Source: Mycobacterium sp. SVM_VP21 (lineage in GTDB: Bacteria; Actinomycetota; Actinomycetes; Mycobacteriales; Mycobacteriaceae). Taken from it: DNA of 64,000 nt. Below, one piece after another: positions 25,273 to 33,730 of the stretch (the stretch's first letter is position 1; every line of letters begins with the position of its first letter). The stretch lies in NCBI GenBank assembly GCA_024758765.1, contig CP101406.1:1550001-1614000 (forward strand), in the 5' to 3' direction. Made by a program: the position numbers and the translations under genes. The notes beneath the pieces are model-generated. The model made no database searches, was not told where the DNA came from, and saw only the letters and a program-made list of their open reading frames with translations.

Positions 25273-26427
25273 TCACACCACGCCGCTGATGTAGCGACGT
25301 TCTCGGACGGCCACCAGCACAGTATGCAAGCCCTCGGCGCTTTGCCGCCAGGAGAATTCGGCGCTGCGGTCCTGTGCCTTGGCGCCGAGCTGCTCGCGTA
25401 GCACCGCGTCCGCCAGCAGTCGCCGCAGTTGCTCGACCAGCTCGTCGCGGTCGTCGACCAACAATCCGGTAACCCCGTCGACGATCGAATCGGACAGCCC
25501 ACCTGAGGCCCGGTAGCCGATGGTGGGCACACCGTGCTGACCCGCCTCGATGACGGCCAGGCCCCATCCTTCCTTGCGTGACGGCAATACGTGTACCCAA
25601 GCCCGTTGCACCAGTTCGTGTTTGGCGACCTCGTCAACGTGGCCGTGGAAGGTGACCTCGTCGGCGATCCCCAGTTCCGCGGCGTGCTCCGCCAGCCGGT
25701 CGCTCCACCAACCCCCGCCGATGACATCGAGGTGCAGGCCCGGTACTTCGGCACGCAGCGCCGCAACCGCGTCCAGCGCGTCCTCGATCTGCTTATGTGG
25801 CACCAGGCGGGACAGCACCACCACCCGTGGCGTCGTCGAGCGAGGCTGCGTCAGCGTCGCCGGCGGCGCCTCGTCGAGCCCGTTGCGCACCACCGCGATG
25901 CGCTCGGGGCCCACTCCCAGCTCGATCAGGTCGCGCACCGAGGGCAGTGACACGGTCAGGTATTGATTGCGCCGGTTCAGCCAGGGTGAGAGCCTCGACT
26001 CCACCATCCAGCCGATCCGGCTCAGCACCGGCCCGGCCACTGGCCACTGCTCGCGGTGGCAATGGTGCACCAGCATCGCGACCCGCCGCCCGTAGATCAG
26101 CCGGGCCAGGAACGGCAGCCCGTTCTGGGTGTCGATCACCGCGTCGGGGCGCACGCCGCGCAGCGGTCCAAGGCCGATGCGCGCCGCTGCCATCACTCCC
26201 AGCGCCCAGAGATACACGGTGTAGGGCCCGCCGCGCCGGCTGATGTGCACGCCGTCGACGACCTCGTGTTTGGGCGCGCCCGGGTAGCGGGCGGTGCGCA
26301 GGGTGACTGCCATGCCGGCGGCGGCCAGCTCGGCGCCGATGCGCTGCAGGTAGGTCTCGCTGCCGCCGCCCTGCGGGTGCCCGGTGTCACGCCAACACAG
26401 CAGCAGGACGGAACGGACGGCAGACAC
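25273..26427 (-). CDS. GT4 family glycosyltransferase (Rv0225 type)
   Basis: A GT-B fold enzyme of 384 residues from GTG 26427. The N-terminal Rossmann domain starts SVLLLCWRDTGHPQGGGSETYL. The C-terminal nucleotide-sugar domain has the EX7E motif EGWGLAVIE within SRKEGWGLAVIEAGQHGVPTIG near residue 298. It probably transfers a sugar from a nucleotide donor in the cytoplasm during lipoglycan or glycolipid synthesis. The acceptor is unknown, but the neighbouring Rv0224c, Rv0226c and Rv0227c types are a conserved set suggesting lipomannan-related work. Length matches Rv0225 (384). Confidence 0.9.
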   Translation of the reverse strand: MSAVRSVLLLCWRDTGHPQGGGSETYLQRIGAELAAAGMAVTLRTARYPGAPKHEVVDGVHISRRGGPYTVYLWALGVMAAARIGLGPLRGVRPDAVIDTQNGLPFLARLIYGRRVAMLVHHCHREQWPVAGPVLSRIGWMVESRLSPWLNRRNQYLTVSLPSVRDLIELGVGPERIAVVRNGLDEAPPATLTQPRSTTPRVVVLSRLVPHKQIEDALDAVAALRAEVPGLHLDVIGGGWWSDRLAEHAAELGIADEVTFHGHVDEVAKHELVQRAWVHVLPSRKEGWGLAVIEAGQHGVPTIGYRASGGLSDSIVDGVTGLLVDDRDELVEQLRRLLADAVLREQLGAKAQDRSAEFSWRQSAEGLHTVLVAVRERRYISGVV

Positions 26428-26465
26428 GCCGACCAGGGTAGTCGGCCCGCTCCGCACCCCGCCGA

Positions 26466-26515
26466 GCGTGAAGCCAGCTGCACGTTCGGCCCCCGGCGTG
26501 CGGCGACCTTCACGT
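26466..26515. repeat. Imperfect hairpin between the glycosyltransferase and methyltransferase genes
   Basis: CGTGAAG (26467-26473) pairs with CTTCACG (26508-26514), and GCACG pairs with CGTGC nested inside. The stem of about 24 bp has several mismatches. Unlike the other long hairpins in the window it lies between divergent genes, close to the -10 element of the methyltransferase. Confidence 0.6.
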
Positions 26516-26526
26516 TGGCCGGGTTC

Positions 26527-26532
26527 TAGGCT
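26527..26532 (+). promoter_or_regulatory. -10 element of a probable leaderless methyltransferase transcript
   Basis: TAGGCT fits TAnnnT and is followed by 6 nt and then GTG 26539. No ribosome-binding site precedes the GTG. Confidence 0.5.
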
Positions 26533-26538
26533 GGCTCG

Positions 26539-27306
26539 GTGGCTGCCACCGAGAAGTTCGCGCGACGCGCGACGCTGGCCCGCTCGGCGCGCCTGCTGTC
26601 GGCGTTCCGCTACGAGCAGAGCGCGCCGGCCCGGTTCTACGGTGCGCTGGCCGACGACACCGCCGCTATGGTCACCGAGCTGTGGCGAGGGGTGTGCGGC
26701 GACGATCCGGCCGGCAAGACCCTGCTCGATGTCGGCGGCGGTCCGGGCTACTTCGCCACCTCGTTCGCCGACGCCGGGCTGCGCTATATCGGCGTGGAAC
26801 CGGACCCTGACGAGATGCACGCGGCGGGCCCGCGGCCCGCGGATGCCCCGGGCAGCTTCGTACGGGCCTCGGGGATGGCCCTACCGTTCGCCGACGCCAG
26901 CGTGGACATCTGCCTGTCGTCCAACGTCGCCGAGCACGTGCCGCGGCCGTGGCAGCTCGGCAACGAGATGCTGCGGGTTACCCGGCCCGGCGGTCTGGCA
27001 GTGCTGTCCTACACGGTCTGGCTGGGCCCGTTCGGCGGCCACGAGATGGGCCTGACGCACTATCTGGGCGGGCAGCGCGCCGCCCGGCGCTACACCCGCC
27101 GGCACGGCCACCCGCCGAAGAACAACTACGGCTCGTCATTGTTCGCGGTGTCTGCCGCCGAAGGGCTGGACTGGGCCCACCACACCGGCGCCCTGGTCAC
27201 TGCTTTCCCTCGTTATCACCCGCGATGGGCATGGTCGATGACGAAGCTGCCGGGCATTCGCGAGTTCGGAGTGAGCAATCTGGTGCTGGTTCTGCAACCG
27301 GACTGA
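26539..27306 (+). CDS. SAM-dependent methyltransferase (Rv0224c type)
   Basis: A class I methyltransferase of 255 residues. Motif I is LLDVGGGPGYFATSFADAG near residue 56, motif II VEPDPDEMH, and the acidic and aromatic blocks VDICLSSNVAEHVPRPWQ and PGGLAVLSYTVWLGPFGGHE follow. It matches Rv0224c (254) closely as I remember it and is essential-type in M. tuberculosis genetic screens to my recollection. The substrate is unknown. It is divergent from the GT4 gene and 54 bp before the aldehyde dehydrogenase gene, which has its own promoter. Confidence 0.9.
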   Translation: MAATEKFARRATLARSARLLSAFRYEQSAPARFYGALADDTAAMVTELWRGVCGDDPAGKTLLDVGGGPGYFATSFADAGLRYIGVEPDPDEMHAAGPRPADAPGSFVRASGMALPFADASVDICLSSNVAEHVPRPWQLGNEMLRVTRPGGLAVLSYTVWLGPFGGHEMGLTHYLGGQRAARRYTRRHGHPPKNNYGSSLFAVSAAEGLDWAHHTGALVTAFPRYHPRWAWSMTKLPGIREFGVSNLVLVLQPD

Positions 27307-27315
27307 TCGATTGAC

Positions 27316-27329
27316 TGCAACGTGTTCTA
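27316..27329. promoter_or_regulatory. KstR-type operator before the aldehyde dehydrogenase gene
   Basis: TGCAACGTGTTCTA matches the KstR consensus TnnAACnnGTTnnA at every fixed position. It lies 32 nt upstream of the aldehyde dehydrogenase start, just before the -10 region, where bound KstR would block transcription. KstR is the mycobacterial repressor of sterol catabolism that is released by 3-oxo-cholestenoyl-CoA type ligands. Confidence 0.7.
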
Positions 27330-27347
27330 ATCCGCCGGTCGGCTAGG

Positions 27348-27353
27348 TAGGGT
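27348..27353 (+). promoter_or_regulatory. -10 element of a probable leaderless aldehyde dehydrogenase transcript
   Basis: TAGGGT fits TAnnnT and stands 7 nt before ATG 27361. It lies 18 nt downstream of the KstR-type box. Confidence 0.45.
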
Positions 27354-27360
27354 GGCGCCC

Positions 27361-28833
27361 ATGACCGACTCCAGCATCACCGAATACGACACCCTCTTCA
27401 TCGGCGGCAAGTGGACCGCGCCCTCCACCGACCAGGTGATCGAAGTTCGCAGCCCGGCCACCGGCGAGTACGTCGGCAAGGTGCCGCTGGCAGCCAAGGC
27501 CGATGTCGACAATGCAGTCGCCGCGGCGCGCACCGCCTTCGACTCCGGACCGTGGCCGTCCACGCCGCCGGCCGAGCGCGCCGCGGTGATCGCCGCCGCG
27601 ATCAAGTTGATGGAAGAGCGCAAGGACCAGTTCACGTCGCTGTTGGGCGCTGAGACCGGACAACCCCCACTGAGCGTCGAAACGATGCACTGGATGAGCT
27701 CGCTGGGCGCGCTGAACTTCTTCGCCGGCCCGGCCGCCGACGAGGTCAGCTGGGAAGAGATCCGCACCGGCGCCTACGGCCAGACGATCGTGCGCCGGGA
27801 ACCGATCGGCGTCGTCGGTGCGATCGTGGCGTGGAACGTGCCGTTGTTCCTGGCGGTCAACAAGCTCGGTCCGGCACTGCTGGCCGGCTGCACGGTGGTG
27901 CTCAAGCCGGCCGCCGAAACCCCGTTCAGCGCGAACCTGCTGGCGCAGACCTTCGCCGACGCCGGCTTGCCTGAAGGCGTGTTGTCGATCGTGCCCGGCG
28001 GCGCCGACACCGGCCAGGCACTGACGTCCAACCCGGACGTGGACATCTTCACCTTCACCGGCAGCTCGGCCGTCGGCAAGGAGATCGGTAAGCGCGCCGC
28101 GGACCTGCTCAAGCCGTGCACCCTGGAACTCGGCGGCAAGTCGGCGTCCATCGTGCTCGAGGATGTCGACCTGGCATCGGCGATCCCCATGCTGGTGTTC
28201 TCCGGGATCATGAACACCGGGCAGGCCTGTGTGGCCCAGACCCGCATCCTGGCACCGCGCTCGCGCTACGAGGAGGTTGTGGAGGCGGTCAAGAACTTCG
28301 TCAGCATGCTGCCGGTCGGCCTGCCGGATGACCCGGGCGCCCAGATCGGTTCGCTGATCAGCGAGAAGCAGCGCGAGCGGGTCGAGGGCTACATCGCCAA
28401 GGGCATCGAGGAAGGCGCCCGGCTGGTCTGCGGCGGTGGCCGGCCTGAGGGCCTGGATGGAGGCTTCTTCGTCGAGCCGACCGTGTTCGCCGACGTGGAC
28501 AACTCCATGACGATCGCCCAAGAGGAGATCTTCGGGCCGGTGCTGTCGATCATCGCCTACGACACCGAGGACGACGCGGTCGCGATCGCCAACGACTCGA
28601 TGTACGGGCTGGCCGGCAGCGTGTGGACCTCGGACGTCCCGCGCGGGATCGAGATCGCCAAGAAGATCCGCACCGGGACCTACGGAATCAACTGGTACGC
28701 CTTTGACCCGTGCTGCCCGTTCGGCGGCTTCAAGAACTCCGGTATCGGCCGGGAGAACGGTAAAGAGGGCGTCGAGCACTTCACCCAGCAGAAGAGCGTG
28801 CTGATGCCGATGGGCTACACCCTGGACGCCTGA
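27361..28833 (+). CDS. Aldehyde dehydrogenase (Rv0223c type)
   Basis: An NAD-dependent aldehyde dehydrogenase of 490 residues. Visible are the cofactor segment IVAWNVPLFLAVNKLGPALLAGC, the catalytic Glu in LELGGKSASI (residue 256) and the catalytic Cys in NTGQACVAQTRI (residue 290). The substrate is probably an aldehyde from lipid or sterol side-chain breakdown, inferred from the KstR-type box at its promoter. Rv0223c is, from memory, a reported KstR target. Two strong hairpins follow the stop codon. A leaderless start is likely, so ATG 27361 is preferred over a GTG at 27352. Confidence 0.92.
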   Translation: MTDSSITEYDTLFIGGKWTAPSTDQVIEVRSPATGEYVGKVPLAAKADVDNAVAAARTAFDSGPWPSTPPAERAAVIAAAIKLMEERKDQFTSLLGAETGQPPLSVETMHWMSSLGALNFFAGPAADEVSWEEIRTGAYGQTIVRREPIGVVGAIVAWNVPLFLAVNKLGPALLAGCTVVLKPAAETPFSANLLAQTFADAGLPEGVLSIVPGGADTGQALTSNPDVDIFTFTGSSAVGKEIGKRAADLLKPCTLELGGKSASIVLEDVDLASAIPMLVFSGIMNTGQACVAQTRILAPRSRYEEVVEAVKNFVSMLPVGLPDDPGAQIGSLISEKQRERVEGYIAKGIEEGARLVCGGGRPEGLDGGFFVEPTVFADVDNSMTIAQEEIFGPVLSIIAYDTEDDAVAIANDSMYGLAGSVWTSDVPRGIEIAKKIRTGTYGINWYAFDPCCPFGGFKNSGIGRENGKEGVEHFTQQKSVLMPMGYTLDA

Positions 28834-28844
28834 TCGACAGCGCC

Positions 28845-28886
28845 CCGGACACCGCTGTCCGGCCACGACACCCGGGTGTCGTGGCC
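28845..28886. terminator. Two adjacent perfect hairpins after the aldehyde dehydrogenase
   Basis: CCGGACA-CCGC-TGTCCGG (28845-28862) is followed at once by a perfect 26-bp palindrome at 28861-28886 whose halves are GGCCACGACACCC and its complement. Both lie between convergent genes and should terminate transcription from either side. Confidence 0.7.
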
Positions 28887-28928
28887 GTCCACCTACAAGG
28901 TCCGGCAACGGCGCAGCTGATCGACGGC

Positions 28929-29423
28929 TTAGCCGTTGAGTCGACGCCGCCGGCGGTACTCAAGGCAGCGCCCTACCTGGGCGCGGTAGAAGTCTTCGTC
29001 GCGCCCGCCGGCGGTATACAGCCGCGCCCCGAGCCGATCTCGGAGCTCATCGAGATCCACCGGATCGATGGTGGCGTTGGTCAGCACCCAGTCAACAGCG
29101 GCCTCGCTGCCCCGTTCCCGGCAGATCGTCTCGGCCTGTTTGGCCGCAGCGCGCTTGTGAAACCGGGCGAACCCGCGCCTGCTCCAGGCACGCAGCTCCA
29201 GGGCTTCCAGGTCGAGCAGTTCACGCAACACTGCCAACGGCCCGTCGGGCACGGTCTTGAACGGCGCCACATCGACGAAAGCCAGTGCGCCGTCGCGACG
29301 GCGGATCCCCTCGATATCGGGTTCCACTACCACCGCGCCGCGCCCCTGGGCCAGCTCGTGAGCCCACCGGACGATGACATAGCCAAGGTCGGGCAGCCGG
29401 TATTTCCCAGTGTGGGTGTCCAA
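28929..29423 (-). CDS. Hypothetical protein
   Basis: A protein of 164 residues that I cannot assign to a family. It is basic at the C-terminus (CLEYRRRRRLNG) and rich in charged residues, with no signal peptide or membrane helix. It starts with TTG, 18 nt after the FadE5-like stop on the same strand. TAGGTT (29431-29436) stands 7 nt before the TTG, so it could be transcribed as a leaderless message from inside the upstream gene end as well as by readthrough. The frame is compact and ends cleanly before the hairpins. Confidence 0.6.
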   Translation of the reverse strand: MDTHTGKYRLPDLGYVIVRWAHELAQGRGAVVVEPDIEGIRRRDGALAFVDVAPFKTVPDGPLAVLRELLDLEALELRAWSRRGFARFHKRAAAKQAETICRERGSEAAVDWVLTNATIDPVDLDELRDRLGARLYTAGGRDEDFYRAQVGRCLEYRRRRRLNG

Positions 29424-29441
29424 GGTGGGGAACCTATTTCG

Positions 29442-31277
29442 CTAGAACGCGTCCTCGGAGAGATCCATCAACGCGAGGTCCTCGCCTTCCACCATGCGTC
29501 GATCCGCGCCGAGCCGGGGTAACACGTTGGCCGCGAAGAACTTCGCCGCCGCCACCTTTCCGCGGTAGAAATGCTGCTCATCACCGGACGCTCCTTGGTC
29601 CAGCGCCGTCAGCGCGACCTCGGCCTGACGCAGCAGCAGCCAGCCGATCACCAGATCGCCGACGGCCAGCAGGAACCGCACCGAGCCCAAGCCCACCCGA
29701 TAGAGCTCTCGGGCCTCCTGCTGTGAGCCGAACATGTAGCCGGTCATGGCAGCCACCATCGCCCGCGCATCGTCGAGCGCGGCGGCCAGCAGCTTGCGCG
29801 AGTCAGCCAGTTCCTTATGGCCATCGGTGTTGTCGATCAACGTCTCTATCTGGGCCACCAGATGCGCCAGCGCCACACCGCGGTCGCGGGCGATCTTACG
29901 AAAGAAGAAGTCCTGGGCCTGAATCGCGGTGGTGCCCTCATACAGCGAATCGATCTTGGCGTCTCGGATGTACTGCTCGATCGGATAGTCCTGCAGGAAA
30001 CCCGAGCCGCCGAAGGTCTGCAGCGATTCGGTCAGGTATTGGTAGGCCCGTTCCGATCCGACGCCCTTGACGATCGGGAGCAGCAAGTCGTTGACGCGGT
30101 CGGCCATCTCGGCGTCGGCGCCTGAGACCTGCAGGGCCACTTGCGGGTTCTGGTGGGCAGCGGTATAGAGGTACAGCGCTCGCATGCCCTCGGCGTAGAC
30201 CTTCTGCATCATCAAGGCGCGCCGCACATCCGGGTGGTGGATGATCGTCACCCGCGGCGCGGTCTTATCGGTCATCTGAGTCAGGTCGGCCCCCTGAATG
30301 CGCGTCTTGGCGTACTCCAGGGCATTGAGATAGCCGGTGGACAATGTGGCGATCGCCTTGGTTCCCACCATCATTCGCGCATACTCGATGACGTGGAACA
30401 TCTGCGCGATACCGTTGCGGGTGTCACCGACCAACCACCCTTTCGCCGGAATCCCGTGCTGACCGAAGGTAAGTTCGCAGGTGGTTGAAACCTTCAGCCC
30501 CATCTTGTGTTCCAGCCCGGTGACGAACACCCCGTTGCGCTCGCCGGGCTCCCCGGTCTCGGGATCCGGCAAGAACTTGGGCACCAGAAACAGGCTGAGC
30601 CCCTTGGTTCCCGGCCCGGCGCCCTCGGGGCGGGCCAGGGTCATATGCATGATGTTCTCGAACAGGTCGTCACTGTCGCCGTTGGTGATGAATCGCTTGA
30701 CGCCGTCGATATGCCAACTGCCGTCGGGCTGCTCGATGGCCTTGGTGCGGCCCGCCCCCACGTCAGAGCCGGCGTCGGGTTCGGTCAGCACCATGGTGGC
30801 GCCCCAGTTCCGATCGATCGCCATGGCAGCCCAGTGCCGCTGCTGCTCGTTGCCCAGCCCGTAGAGGATGTTCGCAAAGACCGGGCCGGCCATGAACATG
30901 TACACCGCCGGATTGGCGCCCAGCACCAGCTCGGCGATCGCCCACGACACCATCGCCGGCGCCGGGACACCGCCGACGTCTTCGCACAGCCCGATCCGAA
31001 ACCACTCGCCGGCCTGCCAGGCGCGCAATGACTCCTTGAAGGGTTCGGGCAGCGTCACGTGGTGAGTGGCCGGGTCGAACACCGGCGGATGGCGGTCGCT
31101 GGCGGCGAACGACTCGGCCACCGGCCCCTCGGCTAGCCGGGCGGCTTCGGCCAGCATCTGGCGCACGGTGTCGCCATCGAGATCTCCGAACGCGCCGTCA
31201 GCCAGACATTGCTCCAGCCCCAGCAGTTCGAACAGATTGAATTCCAGGTCGCGCACATTGCTCTTGTAGTGACCCAT
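29442..31277 (-). CDS. Long-form acyl-CoA dehydrogenase, FadE5 paralogue
   Basis: A protein of 611 residues with the extended FadE5/FadE13-type architecture: an N-terminal [10 protein letters not shown] segment, acyl-CoA dehydrogenase domains (FAD and substrate contacts in [25 protein letters not shown]), the catalytic Glu in [19 protein letters not shown], and a C-terminal extra domain. FadE5 acts on a wide range of acyl-CoA chain lengths. It aligns along its full length with M. tuberculosis FadE5, also 611 residues, but differs enough to look like a paralogue. It is third in a minus-strand run that begins near a KstR-type box, after NAT and a protease. Confidence 0.9.
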   Translation of the reverse strand: MGHYKSNVRDLEFNLFELLGLEQCLADGAFGDLDGDTVRQMLAEAARLAEGPVAESFAASDRHPPVFDPATHHVTLPEPFKESLRAWQAGEWFRIGLCEDVGGVPAPAMVSWAIAELVLGANPAVYMFMAGPVFANILYGLGNEQQRHWAAMAIDRNWGATMVLTEPDAGSDVGAGRTKAIEQPDGSWHIDGVKRFITNGDSDDLFENIMHMTLARPEGAGPGTKGLSLFLVPKFLPDPETGEPGERNGVFVTGLEHKMGLKVSTTCELTFGQHGIPAKGWLVGDTRNGIAQMFHVIEYARMMVGTKAIATLSTGYLNALEYAKTRIQGADLTQMTDKTAPRVTIIHHPDVRRALMMQKVYAEGMRALYLYTAAHQNPQVALQVSGADAEMADRVNDLLLPIVKGVGSERAYQYLTESLQTFGGSGFLQDYPIEQYIRDAKIDSLYEGTTAIQAQDFFFRKIARDRGVALAHLVAQIETLIDNTDGHKELADSRKLLAAALDDARAMVAAMTGYMFGSQQEARELYRVGLGSVRFLLAVGDLVIGWLLLRQAEVALTALDQGASGDEQHFYRGKVAAAKFFAANVLPRLGADRRMVEGEDLALMDLSEDAF

Positions 31278-31337
31278 TGGTCCAGCATGCACCTTGACGG
31301 TGCGCAGGTCGCCGGAATCGCAACGTTTCAGCGGACC

Positions 31338-31964
31338 CTAACGCACCACGTGTAATCCCCATTGACGCAGGAACGGATCCAGCAGGACGAAGTCGGTGGA
31401 GTAGTCGTCATCCACCGGTCCGCCCTGCAGAATCCCGACCGCGCTGACGGTGCCGTCCGAGTTGACCACGTAGCCGGGACTGCCGCTGTCGCCGATGGTG
31501 CTATACACATCGGTCTCCACAAGGTTGCCGATGATGGCGCTGACCGGACCGCAGGTCTCACCGGTCTGGGCACCGGTCTTGCAGATCTCCATCCCGACGT
31601 GAATCTGATCGGCACTGAGCACATTGGCCACCGGGTAACGGCCCGCGATCCTGCCGTTGGGCCGGCCAGCGGCCGGGTCGAGCCGGATGATGGCGGCGTC
31701 GCGGTCCTCGCCGTTGTTCTCACTCGCAGTGATCCGGCCCAGGGGCGTCTCGAAGACATCGGTCCACTGCGATCCGTCGTGCGAATCGCAGTGACCGCTG
31801 GTCAACAGGTAATAGCCGCCGGCGTCGTCCTGGGTGAGAAAGCCCGCTGTGCAGCTGCTGCTGTCGTCCAGCAACTCGATGCCCGGCATCGGCCCGGCCG
31901 ATGCGATGCTGGCGAAGACCAGTCCCGCGGCCGTCATGACGCCCGCCAATGCGATCTTGACCAT
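31338..31964 (-). CDS. Secreted trypsin-like serine protease
   Basis: A protein of 208 residues. The signal peptide (about 1-23) ends in SIASA. The mature part has a chymotrypsin-fold catalytic triad: His in LLTSGHCDS, Asp in EDRDAAIIRLD and Ser in GDSGSPGY. Two Cys pairs (CTAGF with HCDS, and CKTG with CGPV) can form disulfides as in S1 proteases. Its ATG shares one base with the TGA of the nat gene (TGATG), so translation is coupled. A protease between N-acetyltransferase and acyl-CoA dehydrogenase genes is unusual, and its target is unknown. Confidence 0.88.
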   Translation of the reverse strand: MVKIALAGVMTAAGLVFASIASAGPMPGIELLDDSSSCTAGFLTQDDAGGYYLLTSGHCDSHDGSQWTDVFETPLGRITASENNGEDRDAAIIRLDPAAGRPNGRIAGRYPVANVLSADQIHVGMEICKTGAQTGETCGPVSAIIGNLVETDVYSTIGDSGSPGYVVNSDGTVSAVGILQGGPVDDDYSTDFVLLDPFLRQWGLHVVR

Positions 31965-32794
31965 CAGGTGTCCAGCACCGATGCCACTTTGGCCTCGACG
32001 TCGCCCAAGCCGGCCAGATCGATGCCGAAGCGGTCGGTCAGGGCCGTGCATACCTGCGCGGCATCGTCGAAGCGAATCCGCTCGGTACCGCTTCGGGCAT
32101 GAATGGCGAGGTTGCGACCGCGCAGGTTCCAGCGCGCATCGTCGGTCACCAACGCCGCGCTGAGACCGACCACGAAGTTCGACTCGGGGAAGGTGGACAC
32201 ATACCAACTGCCCACCTGCATGTCGATCAGCGGCCGTGGCCGCAGTCCCAGGATGTACAGCGGCCGCCAGCGCTCGCCGATCAGCGTCTCCAGCACAAAC
32301 TCGTCCGCGTCATTGCCGTGTCGACGCAGCCGGAACGGCTCATGGGACGTCTGCTGGACTGCGCCGGGGAGCATCGGGACCGGCGCGGTCGGTGTCTGCC
32401 CGCCGAATCCGACGTCGACGAGATACCGCTGGTCCGATCCCGGAATCGTCACCGCCAGAGCTTGGTGGGTCTGGGGGCTCGGCGGGCCTTCCAGCCCTTC
32501 CGGGTCCATCCACACCACCCGCCCGGCCAGCCGCTCGGCAGCGAACCCGAGTTCGGACAGCGCCTCGCGCATCAGGTTGTTGTGCTCGTAGCAGTAGCCG
32601 CCGCGGCGTCGCGCCACCAGCTTTGCGCTCAGGGCCGCCGAGCTGAGGTCAATCACGGGCACGCCCATCAGGGGGTCGAGGTTCTCGAACGGGATGCGAC
32701 GGACGTGCGCGGACACCAGGGCGGTGAGCGTCTCATGCGTCGGCTCGGTGCTACCGCGATAGCCGATCCGGTCGAAATACGCCTGCAGGTCGAT
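31964..32794 (-). CDS. nat: Arylamine N-acetyltransferase with non-canonical start
   Basis: The NAT fold shows its full triad: Cys in RRGGYCYEHN (about residue 68), His in QTHQALAV and Asp in YLVDVGFGG. The enzyme transfers acetyl or propionyl from acyl-CoA to arylamines; the M. tuberculosis enzyme sits in a cholesterol operon. Homology begins with DLQAYFDRIGYRGSTEPT, upstream of the first ATG/GTG/TTG (GTG 32716). Between the in-frame stop and that GTG no standard start exists, so I place the start at ATC 32794, which follows GAGGGGAG at normal spacing and gives 276 residues (M. tuberculosis: 283). A CTG at 32788 is the alternative. Confidence 0.82.
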   Translation of the reverse strand: MDLQAYFDRIGYRGSTEPTHETLTALVSAHVRRIPFENLDPLMGVPVIDLSSAALSAKLVARRRGGYCYEHNNLMREALSELGFAAERLAGRVVWMDPEGLEGPPSPQTHQALAVTIPGSDQRYLVDVGFGGQTPTAPVPMLPGAVQQTSHEPFRLRRHGNDADEFVLETLIGERWRPLYILGLRPRPLIDMQVGSWYVSTFPESNFVVGLSAALVTDDARWNLRGRNLAIHARSGTERIRFDDAAQVCTALTDRFGIDLAGLGDVEAKVASVLDT

Positions 32795-32874
32795 GCGGAG
32801 CTCCCCTCGGGCTACTCAGAACAGTTTGCTGATGGTATCCACCGCCGGGCCTGAGCCGGTAACATAGGAAAAAC

Positions 32875-32888
32875 TAGAACACGTTTCA
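32875..32888. promoter_or_regulatory. KstR-type operator between nat and the acyltransferase/fadD12 operon
   Basis: TAGAACACGTTTCA matches TnnAACnnGTTnnA at every fixed position. It lies 15 nt before the GTG of the PlsC-like gene and 80 nt before the nat start, in a position to control both divergent operons. Confidence 0.75.
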
Positions 32889-32903
32889 ATTGAGGGGGTC
32901 GCG

Positions 32904-33725
32904 GTGGACACGCCGGACAACGACTGGTCGGACGACGTTCCCCGGCCCATCACAAAGTGGGACCCGGGCCTGACGGAACGGGTCATGGGCCTGCTGCGGC
33001 CATTCATCAAGGGCTACCACCGGGCCGAGGTGCGCGGCCTGGAGTCCTTCCCCAAGGGGGGCGCCCTGGTGGTTTCCAACCATTCCGGGGGCCTGTTCGC
33101 CATGGACGTTCCGGTGTTCGCCACCGGCTTCTACGACACCTTCGGTTACGAGCGTCCGGTCTACACGCTGAGCCACGACCTGATCTTCACCGGTTTCACC
33201 GCCGACTTCTTCCGCAAGACCGGCTTCATCCCGGCCAACCATTCCAACGCCGACGAGGCCCTGCGCTCCGGCGGCGTGGTGGTGGTCTTCCCCGGCGGCG
33301 ACTACGACGTCTACCGGCCCACGCTGGAAGAGAACAAGATCGACTTCGGCGGACGCAAGGGCTACATCCGCGCTGCGATCAATGCCGGGGTGCCGCTGGT
33401 GCCGACGGTCGGGATCGGCGGGCAGGAAAGCCAGTTCTACCTGTCCCGCGGCACCGGGCTGGCCAAGGCACTACGGCTGGACAAACTGATGCGGGTCAAG
33501 ATTCTGCCGATCTCGTTCGGCTTCCCGTTCGGGCTGTCCGCGGTGCTGCCGGTCAACCTGCCGCTGCCCACCAAGATCGTCATGCAGGTGTGCAAGCCGA
33601 TCGACGTCATCGCCGAGTTCGGCGAGGACCCCGATATCGACGTCGTGGACGCGCATGTGCGCGCCGTCATGCAGGACGCGCTGGACAAGCTCGCCAGCGA
33701 ACGCCGTCTGCCGATCCTGGGCTGA
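32904..33725 (+). CDS. PlsC-like lysophospholipid/acylglycerol acyltransferase (Rv1428c type)
   Basis: A protein of 273 residues from GTG 32904. The acyltransferase motif I is VVSNHSGGLFAMD near residue 59 (His and Asp spaced wider than the classical HX4D, as in the LPLAT/DGAT-like branch), and motif III is VVVFPGGDYDVYRP near 130. It probably acylates a lipid alcohol with acyl-CoA. It is followed after 5 bp by fadD12, which would provide the acyl-CoA. The same gene pair occurs in M. tuberculosis as Rv1428c-Rv1427c, at a different locus. A KstR-type box directly precedes it. Confidence 0.86.
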   Translation: MDTPDNDWSDDVPRPITKWDPGLTERVMGLLRPFIKGYHRAEVRGLESFPKGGALVVSNHSGGLFAMDVPVFATGFYDTFGYERPVYTLSHDLIFTGFTADFFRKTGFIPANHSNADEALRSGGVVVVFPGGDYDVYRPTLEENKIDFGGRKGYIRAAINAGVPLVPTVGIGGQESQFYLSRGTGLAKALRLDKLMRVKILPISFGFPFGLSAVLPVNLPLPTKIVMQVCKPIDVIAEFGEDPDIDVVDAHVRAVMQDALDKLASERRLPILG

Positions 33726-33730
33726 GCGCT

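Noticed and set aside
32716..32716. GTG as the start of the N-acetyltransferase
   Set aside because: It would delete the conserved N-terminal helix; sequence with clear NAT homology and a Shine-Dalgarno lie upstream.
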